In this document: positions 27,394 to 37,823 of the stretch, in pieces
Numbering within the stretch: position 1 is the first letter of the stretch
Layout: every line of letters starts with the position of its first letter
The notes under the pieces: generated by a model
The model's input: the letters and a program-made list of their open reading frames with translations, nothing else
Databases searched by the model: none
Told to the model about the DNA's origin: nothing
NCBI GenBank assembly: GCA_047639555.1
Contig: JBLIOE010000009.1
Span: 1 to 64,000, forward strand
Length of the DNA stretch: 64,000 bases
Source of the DNA: JAJRXC01 sp047639555
Lineage (GTDB): Bacteria; Actinomycetota; Acidimicrobiia; Acidimicrobiales; Aldehydirespiratoraceae
Direction: 5' to 3'
Position numbers and translations under genes: made by a program

Positions 27394-28389
27394 CCCCGAG
27401 TAGTCCCAGGTCGTGGCTTTCCCGACCTGGGATTCTTCGTTTTGGTGAGACTGCAACGGACCAGCGTCAGCCGGACGGCCCCAGGTCGCGAGTGCTGCGT
27501 CTGCGATATAGATCGAACGGGTGAACCGGTCGATTCGAAGCAGGGTGCCGGTAAACCGGATCCCGTTTCCGCGTGCCAGGTCGGTGTCCGGAGCGAATTC
27601 GACGACCGCCTTCACGAGATTCGAGAACAGGTCGCTCTCGCCAATGGAGCCAATTCGGACGACTACCTTGGTGCCCGGCTCAGAACCGAAGTCGGCGTCG
27701 CTGCGGAAGTCGCGGGCGCTGTCCACTTCGCCCGACCACTCGACGGTGCGGCCCTGATAGCCCTGCTCGAACGCGACCTCGACCTCGTGTCCGAGCCGGC
27801 GCGGGCCGAGGAGGTCGTCGATCATCTTCTTTGCGTCGAGCGCAGGCCGTGCGTCGGGCGAGGCCGCCGCGAGGTCGCCCGCTTCGCGTGTCGCGAGCGC
27901 GTGATCAACGGCATCGGGCGCTTCAAGGATCCGACTGGTGTCGACGAGGCGAGAGATCGTGTGGATCGTTGCTCGCCGCGCCGGCGTGAGGAATTCGGTC
28001 ACGGCCTCGGGGTAGTCGGAGTCGACGATGATTCGACTGTCGAACCGGGGGTCGCCGACCACAACGTCGGCTCGCCCCACGAACGAGCGCGGGAAGGAGA
28101 AGTTGCTTTGCCGGGCGAACCGCGCGAGCGGACTGGGTGAGTGATGCGCCGTGGTGTACACGGTGGCCGTCGATCGATTGTTGCTATGGCCCCTGGTGAC
28201 GGTCTCGACCCGCACCGGAATGCCACGCAACTCGCCGGAGATCTGTGGCGACCGAAACATCGATCCAGGTTCGAGGTAGAGCCCCAACTGGCCTGCCACC
28301 CGGGCCCACCCGGCGCGCGTGTTCTGCCGGTAGAGGTGAGACACCGCGAACATGGCGCCCGCGATGATCAAAAAGAAGAAGATGCCCAC
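27385..28389 (-). CDS. Unknown protein with N-terminal membrane anchor
   Basis: 334 residues from GTG 28389; a GTG at 28413 would lie against a terminator stem. A single N-terminal TM (IFFFLIIAGAMFAVSHLY) precedes a soluble domain. The body (ELRGIPVRVETVTRG, NFSFPRSFVGRADVVVGDPRFD, RTVEWSGEV) resembles actinobacterial proteins of unknown function. The last ~30 codons run antisense through the tRNA terminator, and the TGA lies inside the tRNA-Ala gene. The C-terminal tail SHQNEESQVGKATTWDYSGWR is therefore shaped by RNA-gene sequence and is unlikely to be conserved. Confidence 0.65.
   Translation of the reverse strand: MGIFFFLIIAGAMFAVSHLYRQNTRAGWARVAGQLGLYLEPGSMFRSPQISGELRGIPVRVETVTRGHSNNRSTATVYTTAHHSPSPLARFARQSNFSFPRSFVGRADVVVGDPRFDSRIIVDSDYPEAVTEFLTPARRATIHTISRLVDTSRILEAPDAVDHALATREAGDLAAASPDARPALDAKKMIDDLLGPRRLGHEVEVAFEQGYQGRTVEWSGEVDSARDFRSDADFGSEPGTKVVVRIGSIGESDLFSNLVKAVVEFAPDTDLARGNGIRFTGTLLRIDRFTRSIYIADAALATWGRPADAGPLQSHQNEESQVGKATTWDYSGWR
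27404..27442 (+). terminator. Rho-independent terminator of tRNA-Ala
   Basis: TCCCAGGTCG (27404-27413) pairs perfectly with CGACCTGGGA (27423-27432) with a 9-base loop, followed by the T-rich TTCTTCGTTTT. It starts 10 bases after the tRNA 3' end. Confidence 0.85.
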
Positions 28390-28414
28390 GGAACGAGTGT
28401 CGCACCTGAACACA

Positions 28415-28444
28415 AACGACCCCGGTTAAGTGACCGGGGCCGTT
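28415..28444 (-). terminator. Terminator after the binding-protein gene
   Basis: A 12-bp stem (28415-28426 with 28433-28444, core CCCCGGT/ACCGGGG) has a 6-base loop. On the minus strand all 12 positions pair (one G-U) and TTTGTGTT follows, fitting termination of the lipoprotein gene whose stop is at 28469. Confidence 0.75.
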
Positions 28445-28468
28445 CGTGAACTCAAGAAACGCTAGGGA

Positions 28469-30076
<1,608 letters not shown>

Positions 30077-30232
30077 GTTGGTGTTTCCTCCAGGAATCAT
30101 AAACCGCAGCGGCGTGCGGTAGCGCAGAGTCTTACCACTGGCGCCGGTGGGCACAAGTCATGAGACCGGCGGACTTTGGCGGTCCGACTCCGATCTGGCG
30201 TTGCCGCAGCGGCCGCGCCATGATGACGGTCC

Positions 30233-30253
30233 TTGATGCCGCAGGGGCATCAA
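30233..30253 (+). promoter_or_regulatory. Leader hairpin/operator before the MFS-ABC fusion gene
   Basis: TTGATGCC (30233-30240) and GGCATCAA (30246-30253) form an 8-bp inverted repeat with spacer GCAGG, ending 14 bases before the chosen start. It may be a repressor site or a leader hairpin near the RBS. Confidence 0.4.
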
Positions 30254-30267
30254 AACCCGGGGGATTG

Positions 30268-32478
30268 ATGGCAGAGAAAGCCGAGAAGTCGACGAACACG
30301 GACAACGCCGCGCAGCTTGCGGCGGCCGTGCTCGACGAGGAAGCCCGCCGTCAGGCGGTTCAGACTGAGCGCGACACCGAGGTCATTCTCCCGGACGATC
30401 TACTTCCTGGGGTTGGCGACGATCCCATGACGTTGCGCGGCGCCATCGCGGCGGGTGGTGCATCCACGGTTGTCCTGCTCTTCTTCCTCAACCTCATCGA
30501 CGATCTGCCTCGCGCTATCCGCGTGATCGGGCCGGATATTCAGAAGACTTTCGGCCTGTCCGACACCGCTCTCAGTCTCACGATGAGCTTCGGCGGCGTC
30601 GCCCTCACCCTCGGTGCGGTGCCCATGGCCGCGCTCGCGGATCGCACCAAACGAGTGCGGATTATCCCGATCATGTCGATGTTCTGGGCCGCGACTATGG
30701 CGCTGTCGGGATTTGTGGTGAACGCGTTCCAGCTCTTCTGGACCAGCACGCTCACCGGGTTCGGTCAGGCGTATCGCATCCCAGTGTCGAACTCACTGTT
30801 GACCGACACCTACCCGATCGCTGCACGGTCGCGGGTCTTCGCGTTTGAAGGACTTGGTCGACCGCTCGGCCAGCTGCTCGGACCGCTCACTATCGGCTTC
30901 ATCGCGGTCACGGCGGGCGGCGACGAGGGCTGGCGCTGGGCCTTCTACTTCCTTGCGATTCCGCCTGTGATCGTCGGTATCGCCTCGATTCGTATGAAGG
31001 AGCCCAAGCGCGGCGCCCATGAGCAAGCGGCCGTGCTCGACGGCGAGGCACTCGACGTCGACGAACTCGAGCCGTCGATGAGTACGGCGCTCGCTCGCCT
31101 TCGCAAGATCCGAACCTTCTACTTCTTCGCAACCGGAGTTGGAGTCCTCGGCTTCGCGCTGGTTGCGGTGCCGGGCCAATTCAACCTGATGCTCGAAGAC
31201 AAGTACGGGCTCGATGCCCTCGACCGGGGCATCGTCGAGTCCATCGCGTGGGTGCCGTCGCTGTTCGTATTGCCCTATGCGGGCAAGGTCTTCGATCGAC
31301 GATTCCGCCAGGACCCCGAGTCACTGGTGCGCATCACCGGCATGCTGATCGCCAGCGCGGGTGTGCTCTACCTCATCACGCTGCCCATGAAACCGCTGTG
31401 GATTCTTGTGCTCGGCATGTCCCTCGCCCAGGCCGCGATCTCGGCGGCGTTCGTGGCCGCTCCTTCGATCATCGCGGCAGTGTCGCCCTACCGCATTCGC
31501 GCTCAGGCGTTTGCCATGTTGCCGGTGTTCGTCTTCTTGATGGGCGGTTTCATCGGCGGATTGATCGCCGGTCAAATCTCTGATGCCTTCAACAACCGCA
31601 CTGCGATGCTCGTGCTCGCCCCGCCCGCTTGTCTGCTCGGCGGATGGCTGATCCTGCGAGGCTCCGGCCACATTCGTCGTGATATCTCGATGGCGGTCGA
31701 GGAGCTCATGGAAGAGCAGGAGGAGGCGCGCAAGATCGCGTCGGGCGAACCCGTTCCGGCCCTGCAGGTCCGCAACCTCGACTTCAGCTATGGCCCCGTT
31801 CAGGTGCTGTTTGATGTTGAGATCGATGTTGCGAAGGGCGAAGTGGTTGCGCTTCTGGGTACCAACGGCGCTGGCAAGTCGACACTGCTACGAGCCATTT
31901 CTGGGCTCGGCATCCCGGACCGCGGTGTGGTTCGGCTCAACGGCCGCACCATCACCTACGCCGAAGCCGAAACCCGCTTCCGGGCCGGCATTGTCCAGCT
32001 CCGAGGCGGCTCCGGCACATTCCCTCAGCTCACGATCGGCGAGAACCTCAAGGCCGCGCTCCTCGGAAGCAAAATCGACGACGCGGAAGTCGAGGCACGC
32101 ATCGGCCGGGCCATCGCCGCGTTCCCGGCCCTGTCCGGACGCCTCCACGAGCAGGCCGGAGATCTGTCGGGTGGCCAGCAACAGATGCTGGCCCTCGCCA
32201 TGGCGCTTATGCACCAGCCCGAAGTGTTGCTGATCGATGAGCTCAGCCTGGGCCTCGCCCCGGTGGTGGTGCAGGAGCTGCTCGAGGTGGTCGAGAATCT
32301 TAAGGCTGACGGCCAAACAATGATCATCGTTGAGCAGTCTCTGAACGTTGCCCTCGCCTTTGCGGACCGGGCGATCTTCATGGAAAAGGGGATAGTGCGC
32401 TTCGAAGGGCCAGCCCAAGAACTATTGGATCGAGATGACCTCGCCCGCGCCGTGTTCCTCGGAGGTGAAGGCGGATGA
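30268..32478 (+). CDS. MFS transporter fused to LivF-type ABC ATPase
   Basis: 736 residues from ATG 30268, chosen for the GGGGG run 4-8 bases upstream; ATG 30220 would add 16 residues. Residues about 45-480 form a 12-TM major-facilitator domain with a motif-A-like AALADRTKRVRII and WRWAFYFLAIPPVI. After an acidic helix (VEELMEEQEEARKIASGE) comes a complete ABC ATPase: QVRNLDFSYGPVQVLFDVEI, Walker A GTNGAGKST (from 531), signature LSGGQQQ (from 633) and LLIDELSLGLAP. The ATPase is closest in pattern to LivF. The stop overlaps the next gene by ATGA. The frame is continuous, so this is a true fusion, not two genes. How a secondary transporter and an ABC ATPase share one chain is unclear. Confidence 0.9.
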   Translation: MAEKAEKSTNTDNAAQLAAAVLDEEARRQAVQTERDTEVILPDDLLPGVGDDPMTLRGAIAAGGASTVVLLFFLNLIDDLPRAIRVIGPDIQKTFGLSDTALSLTMSFGGVALTLGAVPMAALADRTKRVRIIPIMSMFWAATMALSGFVVNAFQLFWTSTLTGFGQAYRIPVSNSLLTDTYPIAARSRVFAFEGLGRPLGQLLGPLTIGFIAVTAGGDEGWRWAFYFLAIPPVIVGIASIRMKEPKRGAHEQAAVLDGEALDVDELEPSMSTALARLRKIRTFYFFATGVGVLGFALVAVPGQFNLMLEDKYGLDALDRGIVESIAWVPSLFVLPYAGKVFDRRFRQDPESLVRITGMLIASAGVLYLITLPMKPLWILVLGMSLAQAAISAAFVAAPSIIAAVSPYRIRAQAFAMLPVFVFLMGGFIGGLIAGQISDAFNNRTAMLVLAPPACLLGGWLILRGSGHIRRDISMAVEELMEEQEEARKIASGEPVPALQVRNLDFSYGPVQVLFDVEIDVAKGEVVALLGTNGAGKSTLLRAISGLGIPDRGVVRLNGRTITYAEAETRFRAGIVQLRGGSGTFPQLTIGENLKAALLGSKIDDAEVEARIGRAIAAFPALSGRLHEQAGDLSGGQQQMLALAMALMHQPEVLLIDELSLGLAPVVVQELLEVVENLKADGQTMIIVEQSLNVALAFADRAIFMEKGIVRFEGPAQELLDRDDLARAVFLGGEGG

Positions 32479-35333
32479 TCGAACTTCTCGGGATCGAGAT
32501 CTCACAGGGCAGCATCTTCTTTGGCCTGATTACTGGCCTCACCTACGCCGCCCTCGCGGCCGGATTCGTCCTGATCTATCGATCAACCGGCGTCTTGAAC
32601 TTTGCCCACGGCGAGATGGGGGTCTTTGGGCTCGCCATCTTCGTGATGCTGATCGTCAACTATGGCATCAACTGGTGGCTGGCATTGTTCCTTGCCGTCG
32701 TTGGCAGCGCTCTCATTGGGATGTTGATCGAGCTCATCGTTGTGCGTCGGCTCTTCCATTCGCCGCGCCTTGTCTTGCTGATCGCCACCATTGGGGTCGG
32801 ACAGATTCTCACCCTGGCGCGGGTTGGCTGGATCCCCGACATCAACGGCGGAGGCACGGTCCCCACGGCGTTTACGTTCGAGTGGGAGATCACTGACCAC
32901 ATCACGATGCGGGCCCGAGAACTCACCGTGCTCATCATGGTGCCGCTCCTCATTATCGCCCTTGGTCTCTTTCTCACCCGCACTCGTTTCGGGCTGGCGG
33001 TGCGGGCCTCGGCCTCAAACTCCGACACGGCTCGGGTCTACGGAACATCGCCCCGACGGGTCTCCACGATTGTGTGGACGATTGCTGGCGGTTATGCCGC
33101 GTTTACCGCCATCCTCACGGCGCCGCTCGACAACATTCAGTCGGCCGCCGTTGACCAGGCCGGCAACGCCCTGGTGGAAGAACTGCTCTTGAAGGTGCTG
33201 GTGGTGTCACTGCTGGCCCGAATGAGTTCACTCCCCGGTGTGTTGTTCGCGGGGCTGGGCGTCGGCGTGGTCGAGAAGCTCGTGCGGGCCAATGTCGCCA
33301 GCAACCCCGTCGATCTTGCGATCACTAACGTGTGGTTCTTCGTCGCCGTCTTGGTGGTGGTGCTCTGGTTCGTGCGCAGTGGTCGTGAAGACATTGGTTG
33401 GACTCTTTCGCCCGATCGTCGACCCATACCGACGCGGCTCCAAAAGATTTGGTGGGTGCGCAATCTCAATTTCATGGGATTTGCCGCGCTCTTCGGCGTG
33501 CTCGCGGTCATTCCGCGTTTCGTCACGGCCAGCAGTGAGCTCTTCCAATGGACCAACCTCATCATCGTGGCAATCGTGGCGTTGTCGCTGTCGGTTCTCA
33601 CGGGGTGGGCGGGCCAGCTTTCGCTCAGCCAGTTCGCGTTTGCCGGCGTTGGTGGTATGTCCACCGTGGCCTTCACCAAGGGTCACGACATTCCGATCCC
33701 GTTCGATCTCTTCGATGCATCCATCGAACTCCCGTGGCTCGCCTCGGTCATCCTTGCCGTCACCCTCGGCATCCTCGCGGCGATCCTCGTAGGCCTTCCC
33801 GCGCTTCGCGTGCGCGGCCTTTTCCTGGCCGTCACCACGCTGGCGTTTGCTGTGGCCACGTCCACATGGCTATTGCATCAGGACTTCTTCACCGGCGGCA
33901 TCACGGCTCGTGCGGTGCAACCACCGAAGGTCTTCGGCTTCGACTTTGACGAGTCGCGTCAGCGCCAGTACTACCTCTGCCTCGGTGTGCTGATGCTGAC
34001 CGCATGGTTGGTCAGCCGCATTCGAGCGACAGGCATCGGTCGCACCCTGATCGCGGTGCGAGACAACGAAGAGATGGCGGCGGCTTCCACCGTGTCGCCG
34101 ACCCGAGCGAAGCTCTCGGCGTTCGCCGTGTCGGGCGGTATCTCGGCCCTTGCGGGTGCGCTCTTTGTCACCGTCCAACCGTCGCTCGATGTGAGCAACT
34201 TCTCGCCGGCCAAGTCTGTCGAAGTGGTTGTCATCGCGATCATCGGCGGCCTCGGCACGATCGCCGGCCCGATTCTGGGTGCCTTGTGGGTGAAGGGGAT
34301 ATTCCTCGTCACCCCCGACAAGCTCCAGAACCTGCAGCAGCTCTTTACCTCGAACATTGGCCTGCTGGTGTTGCTGATGTACTTCCCCGGCGGCCTGCTG
34401 CAGATCGTCTACTCCTCCCGCGACATGCTGATTCGGCGGGCCGAGGCCCGCTGGCCGGAGGAGAGCGTGGCCGGCGCTGCGTCTGTTGTGAAGGCTGTCC
34501 CCAAGCGCGATCGCGGCGATCAAACCGCGGCGGCCCACTCTGGTGCGGCGCTCTCGGTTCGCGACGCTCGAGTCGCGTTCGGCGGCAATGTGGCCGTCGA
34601 CAATGTCTCGTTCGATGTGGCGCAGGGCGAGCTCGTGGGGCTCATCGGTACCAACGGCGCCGGAAAGTCCACACTGCTCAACGCCGTGAGCGGCTTTGTT
34701 CCGGCCGAGGGCTCGATTGAAGTTTTGGGTGTTGAGGTCTCCGGCAAGTCCGCCCCCGAACGGCATCGTCTCGGCCTCGGCCGCGGATTCCAGGCCGCGC
34801 GGCTCTACCCCGACCTGTCCGTTCGTGAATCGTTGATGGTTGCGCTGGAGGCTCGTCAGCACTCGCGTCTTCTTCCCTCGATGCTGGGCCTTCCACCTTC
34901 GGGCCGCCACGAACGCCAAAAGCAGTCCGAAGCCGACGAGATCATCGATTATCTCGGGCTTGGGCGGTACGCCGATCAGTTGATTGGCGCACTGTCCACG
35001 GGTACTCGTCGCATCGTCGAACTCGGCAGCCTGTTAGCGGTCGACGCGCGAGTTCTGTTGCTCGACGAGCCCACTGGTGGCGTCGCCCAGCGTGAAACCG
35101 AGGCCTTTGGCCCGCTTATCAAGAAGATCCAGCAGGAACTCGACGCTTCGGTCGTGGTGATCGAGCACGATATGCCTCTGGTGATGTCGATCAGCGATCG
35201 GGTGTATTGCCTCGAGGCGGGCTCAGTTATCGCCGAAGGCGCGCCCAACGAGGTGCGGAATAATCCGCTCGTGATTGCGAGCTACCTCGGCACCGACGAA
35301 CGGGCGATTCAGCGGTCGAACGCCGGAGACTGA
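32475..35333 (+). CDS. LivH-LivM-LivG triple fusion (two permeases plus ATPase)
   Basis: 952 residues from ATG 32475. Residues 1-~300 are a LivH permease (GLTYAALAAGFVLIYRSTGV, LNFAHGEMG), ~325-660 a LivM permease (LSVLTGWAGQLSLSQFAFAG, AVRDNEEMAAA), and ~690-952 a LivG ATPase with Walker A GTNGAGKST (from 725), GRGFQAARLYPDLSV, and LSTGTRR in place of the canonical signature, then LLDEPTGGV. With the LivF domain of the upstream gene and the divergent lipoprotein, all five parts of a branched-chain-amino-acid-type importer are present. Substrate could be amino acids, amides, urea or other small carboxylates. Confidence 0.93.
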   Translation: MIELLGIEISQGSIFFGLITGLTYAALAAGFVLIYRSTGVLNFAHGEMGVFGLAIFVMLIVNYGINWWLALFLAVVGSALIGMLIELIVVRRLFHSPRLVLLIATIGVGQILTLARVGWIPDINGGGTVPTAFTFEWEITDHITMRARELTVLIMVPLLIIALGLFLTRTRFGLAVRASASNSDTARVYGTSPRRVSTIVWTIAGGYAAFTAILTAPLDNIQSAAVDQAGNALVEELLLKVLVVSLLARMSSLPGVLFAGLGVGVVEKLVRANVASNPVDLAITNVWFFVAVLVVVLWFVRSGREDIGWTLSPDRRPIPTRLQKIWWVRNLNFMGFAALFGVLAVIPRFVTASSELFQWTNLIIVAIVALSLSVLTGWAGQLSLSQFAFAGVGGMSTVAFTKGHDIPIPFDLFDASIELPWLASVILAVTLGILAAILVGLPALRVRGLFLAVTTLAFAVATSTWLLHQDFFTGGITARAVQPPKVFGFDFDESRQRQYYLCLGVLMLTAWLVSRIRATGIGRTLIAVRDNEEMAAASTVSPTRAKLSAFAVSGGISALAGALFVTVQPSLDVSNFSPAKSVEVVVIAIIGGLGTIAGPILGALWVKGIFLVTPDKLQNLQQLFTSNIGLLVLLMYFPGGLLQIVYSSRDMLIRRAEARWPEESVAGAASVVKAVPKRDRGDQTAAAHSGAALSVRDARVAFGGNVAVDNVSFDVAQGELVGLIGTNGAGKSTLLNAVSGFVPAEGSIEVLGVEVSGKSAPERHRLGLGRGFQAARLYPDLSVRESLMVALEARQHSRLLPSMLGLPPSGRHERQKQSEADEIIDYLGLGRYADQLIGALSTGTRRIVELGSLLAVDARVLLLDEPTGGVAQRETEAFGPLIKKIQQELDASVVVIEHDMPLVMSISDRVYCLEAGSVIAEGAPNEVRNNPLVIASYLGTDERAIQRSNAGD

Positions 35334-35420
35334 CTCCAGTCCGAAACCGTCAATCTCGACGGATCGGCGCCGACAGGACACACACGAAATCGTGGGCCCT
35401 CGCGCCCTGGGGGATGTGCT

Positions 35421-36779
35421 GTGTCAGCTATAGAGAACGCGCAAAGGCTGCGACCGCCAAAGTCGCCCGAGGATCTCGGGGTCCCCTATGCCCTCGCAGC
35501 CGATCTCGTCCTCCGGCGCTGCCTACTCGAAGGCAAGACGAACGTCACCGGCCTTTCGCAAGCCCTCGCGATGAATGCCACCGTGATCGACAAGATCGTC
35601 CAAGAGCTGCGCGAGAAGAAAGAGATCGAAGTACTGGGCATGGAGGGCCGCGATTACACCCTCGCGCTCACCGGGCTTGGGCAGGCGCACGCCAACGACC
35701 GGATGGCGCAGTCACGCTACGCCGGAGCCTGCCCCGTCTCCCTCGACTTCTATCGCGAGATCGTCGCGTCTCAGCGACTCTCGGTTTATGTCAATCGCGA
35801 GACGTTGAAGACCGCGTTCTCCGACCTCGTGATCGCCGACGAACTGCTCGATGATCTTGGTCCTGCGTTGAACGCCAACGGGGCCATGTTCTTATATGGC
35901 CCGCCGGGCACCGGAAAGACCTCGATCGCGGAACGGATCGTGCGGATCTCGCCCGATCAGGTATTTGTCCCGAGGTCCGTGGAAGTCGACGGTCAAGTGA
36001 TCAGCGTCTTTGACTCGACCGTGCACGTTCCCGCCGACCAGCAACCCGAAGACCTCGACCCCCGTTGGGTGCTCTGTCATCGGCCCCGCGTTGTCGTGGG
36101 CGGCGAGCTCACTGGTTCCATGCTCGACCTCTCGTTCGATCGCACCAGCGGCGTCTATCTGGCCCCCCTCCAGATGAAGGCGAACAACGGCGTGATGATC
36201 ATCGATGACTTCGGACGTCAGGTGCTCACCCCGGATCAGCTGCTTAATCGCTGGATCGTGCCGCTCGACCGGCGGATCGATTATCTGTCGCTCAACTATG
36301 GTGTGAGCTTCGAAGTGCCGTTCGACGTGAAGGTTGTGCTCTCGACCAACCTTGACCCGTCCGATCTCGGTGACGAGGCCTTCTTCCGTCGCATTCAGTC
36401 GAAGATCTATATCGGCGCGATCGGCGAGGATGCCTTCGACTGGATCCTGGCCCGCGTTGCCCACGCCATGGGTGTTGGGTGTGACGGCGAGAGCGCCGCG
36501 TACCTCCGAAAGTTGTGCATCCAGGAAGGCGGCGATCTTCGCCCGTATCTTCCCGCAGATGTCTGCAAGTTGGTGAAGGCGTTGGCCACCTATGAAGGTG
36601 TTGCTCCCGCCCTTGACCGCCATTCGATCGACCGGGTCCTGGGCCTCTACTACACGCGAGGTGTTGGCGAGCGCGGCGGGCACGGCAAGCGCAGCGATGC
36701 GGTGCCGGTGACAGCATCGGATGCGGCGATGCCTCCTATCGAGGCGCCCGAGCCATCCACCTACGTCAGCACGTTCTGA
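35421..36779 (+). CDS. AAA+ ATPase with N-terminal winged-helix-like region
   Basis: 452 residues from GTG 35421, preceded by GGGGG. Residues 20-95 look like a small helix-turn-helix domain (LAADLVLRRCLLEGKTNVTG, IVQELREKKEIEVLG). The AAA+ core has Walker A GPPGTGKT at 160-167, Walker B GVMIIDDF at 257-264, sensor-1 LSTN ending at 310 and FFRRIQSKI. A ~45-residue insertion between Walker A and B carries VDGQVISVFDSTVHVP. The C-terminal 40 residues are low-complexity. The family is seen in scattered bacteria, often near pilus or signalling genes, without known function. It lies 88 bp after the transporter fusion and 22 bp before the LLM gene. Confidence 0.75.
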   Translation: MSAIENAQRLRPPKSPEDLGVPYALAADLVLRRCLLEGKTNVTGLSQALAMNATVIDKIVQELREKKEIEVLGMEGRDYTLALTGLGQAHANDRMAQSRYAGACPVSLDFYREIVASQRLSVYVNRETLKTAFSDLVIADELLDDLGPALNANGAMFLYGPPGTGKTSIAERIVRISPDQVFVPRSVEVDGQVISVFDSTVHVPADQQPEDLDPRWVLCHRPRVVVGGELTGSMLDLSFDRTSGVYLAPLQMKANNGVMIIDDFGRQVLTPDQLLNRWIVPLDRRIDYLSLNYGVSFEVPFDVKVVLSTNLDPSDLGDEAFFRRIQSKIYIGAIGEDAFDWILARVAHAMGVGCDGESAAYLRKLCIQEGGDLRPYLPADVCKLVKALATYEGVAPALDRHSIDRVLGLYYTRGVGERGGHGKRSDAVPVTASDAAMPPIEAPEPSTYVSTF

Positions 36780-36800
36780 CGAAACCACTACGGTGCGGCG

Positions 36801-37724
36801 ATGGACTTCAGCTTCTGGCCGACGACCGCCCAGCCATGGACCGAACTTCTCCGCGGCTGCCAGTGGGCGGAAGCGCAAGGGTGGCATGGAATCTGGGTGC
36901 CCGATCACTTCATGACCAACGTGGCGATGGGCGACCCTGACGAGTCCGAACTCGCGCCGTGGCTTGAGGGGTGGACAACACAGGCGGCGCTCGCGGCGCT
37001 CGTCCCTCGGGTCCGGATTGGCGCGATGGTGAGCGGCAATCTGTACCGCCACCCGACGATTGTTGCGAACATGGCCGGCACGATCGACGAGATCTCCGGC
37101 GGTCGAATGGTGGTGGGGATGGGCGCGGGTTGGCAGGAGAACGAGCACGCCCGCTACGGACTCGATCTCGGTACGGCCGGTGAGCGATCCGATCGCCTCG
37201 AAGAATCTGCGCAAATGATCCGGAGCTTGCTGGACCATCCGAGGACCTCGCACACCGGGGAGTACTACGCCCTCGACAACGCCACATGTGAGCCGAGCGG
37301 CGCAGCGGGCCGACGGATCCCTCTGCTCATTGGCGGCAAGGGGGAGCGACGAACACTTCGTACCGTCGCCCGCTACGCCGACGAGTGGAACGTGTGGGCG
37401 CTGCCGCATGAGGTGGGTCCAAAACGTGACGTGATTACGCGCTGGTGCGACGAAGTCGGTCGAGACCCCGCCGAGATTCGAATCACCATCGCGGTGATGG
37501 CGAGGTTCTGCGATTCAGACGCCCAACGCGACACGGTGCGCGAGCGGCTCGGAAACCACGGCGGCCTCGTGGGGGCATCGAGCGATGAGATCCGGACGGC
37601 CGCCGCGGCCTACCGAGAGGCCGGTGTCGACGAATTGGTCATTGCCGACTTCAACCTGCCTCGCGATCGCCGCGAGGACGTGTTGGGACGTCTTCAGGAA
37701 GAAATCCTCGAAGAATTCCGATAA
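36801..37724 (+). CDS. LLM-class F420-dependent oxidoreductase
   Basis: 307 residues from ATG 36801. Luciferase-like TIM barrel: WAEAQGWHGIWVPDHFM near residue 23, GAMVSGNLYRHPTIVANMAG, and GRMVVGMGAGWQENEH, followed by PLLIGGKGERRTLR. The NLYRHP stretch is typical of F420-using members. It transfers hydride between F420H2 and an unknown substrate. Separate transcription from the lipoprotein gene is likely given the operator-like repeats after it. Confidence 0.87.
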   Translation: MDFSFWPTTAQPWTELLRGCQWAEAQGWHGIWVPDHFMTNVAMGDPDESELAPWLEGWTTQAALAALVPRVRIGAMVSGNLYRHPTIVANMAGTIDEISGGRMVVGMGAGWQENEHARYGLDLGTAGERSDRLEESAQMIRSLLDHPRTSHTGEYYALDNATCEPSGAAGRRIPLLIGGKGERRTLRTVARYADEWNVWALPHEVGPKRDVITRWCDEVGRDPAEIRITIAVMARFCDSDAQRDTVRERLGNHGGLVGASSDEIRTAAAAYREAGVDELVIADFNLPRDRREDVLGRLQEEILEEFR

Positions 37725-37734
37725 ATCACGCCTC

Positions 37735-37772
37735 GGTGATGTCCAGGTGATGTCCAGGTGACGCTCTGGTGA
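37735..37772. promoter_or_regulatory. Four GGTGA boxes with 11-bp period
   Basis: GGTGA occurs at 37735, 37746, 37757 and 37768, each exactly 11 bp apart (TCACC on the other strand). The first two units are identical over 11 bp. One-turn direct repeats of a TCAC-type box are the usual binding pattern of OmpR/PhoP-class response regulators. The array ends about 50 bp before the lipoprotein start. Confidence 0.65.
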
Positions 37773-37823
37773 CGGCTGTCGACGACGGTCAGGGTCCGAA
37801 ATCCCACTCTGGAGGTCCCCGTC

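Noticed and set aside
35892..37409. 505-codon minus-strand frame
   Set aside because: Runs opposite the AAA+ and LLM genes, both supported by motifs; a codon-bias shadow.
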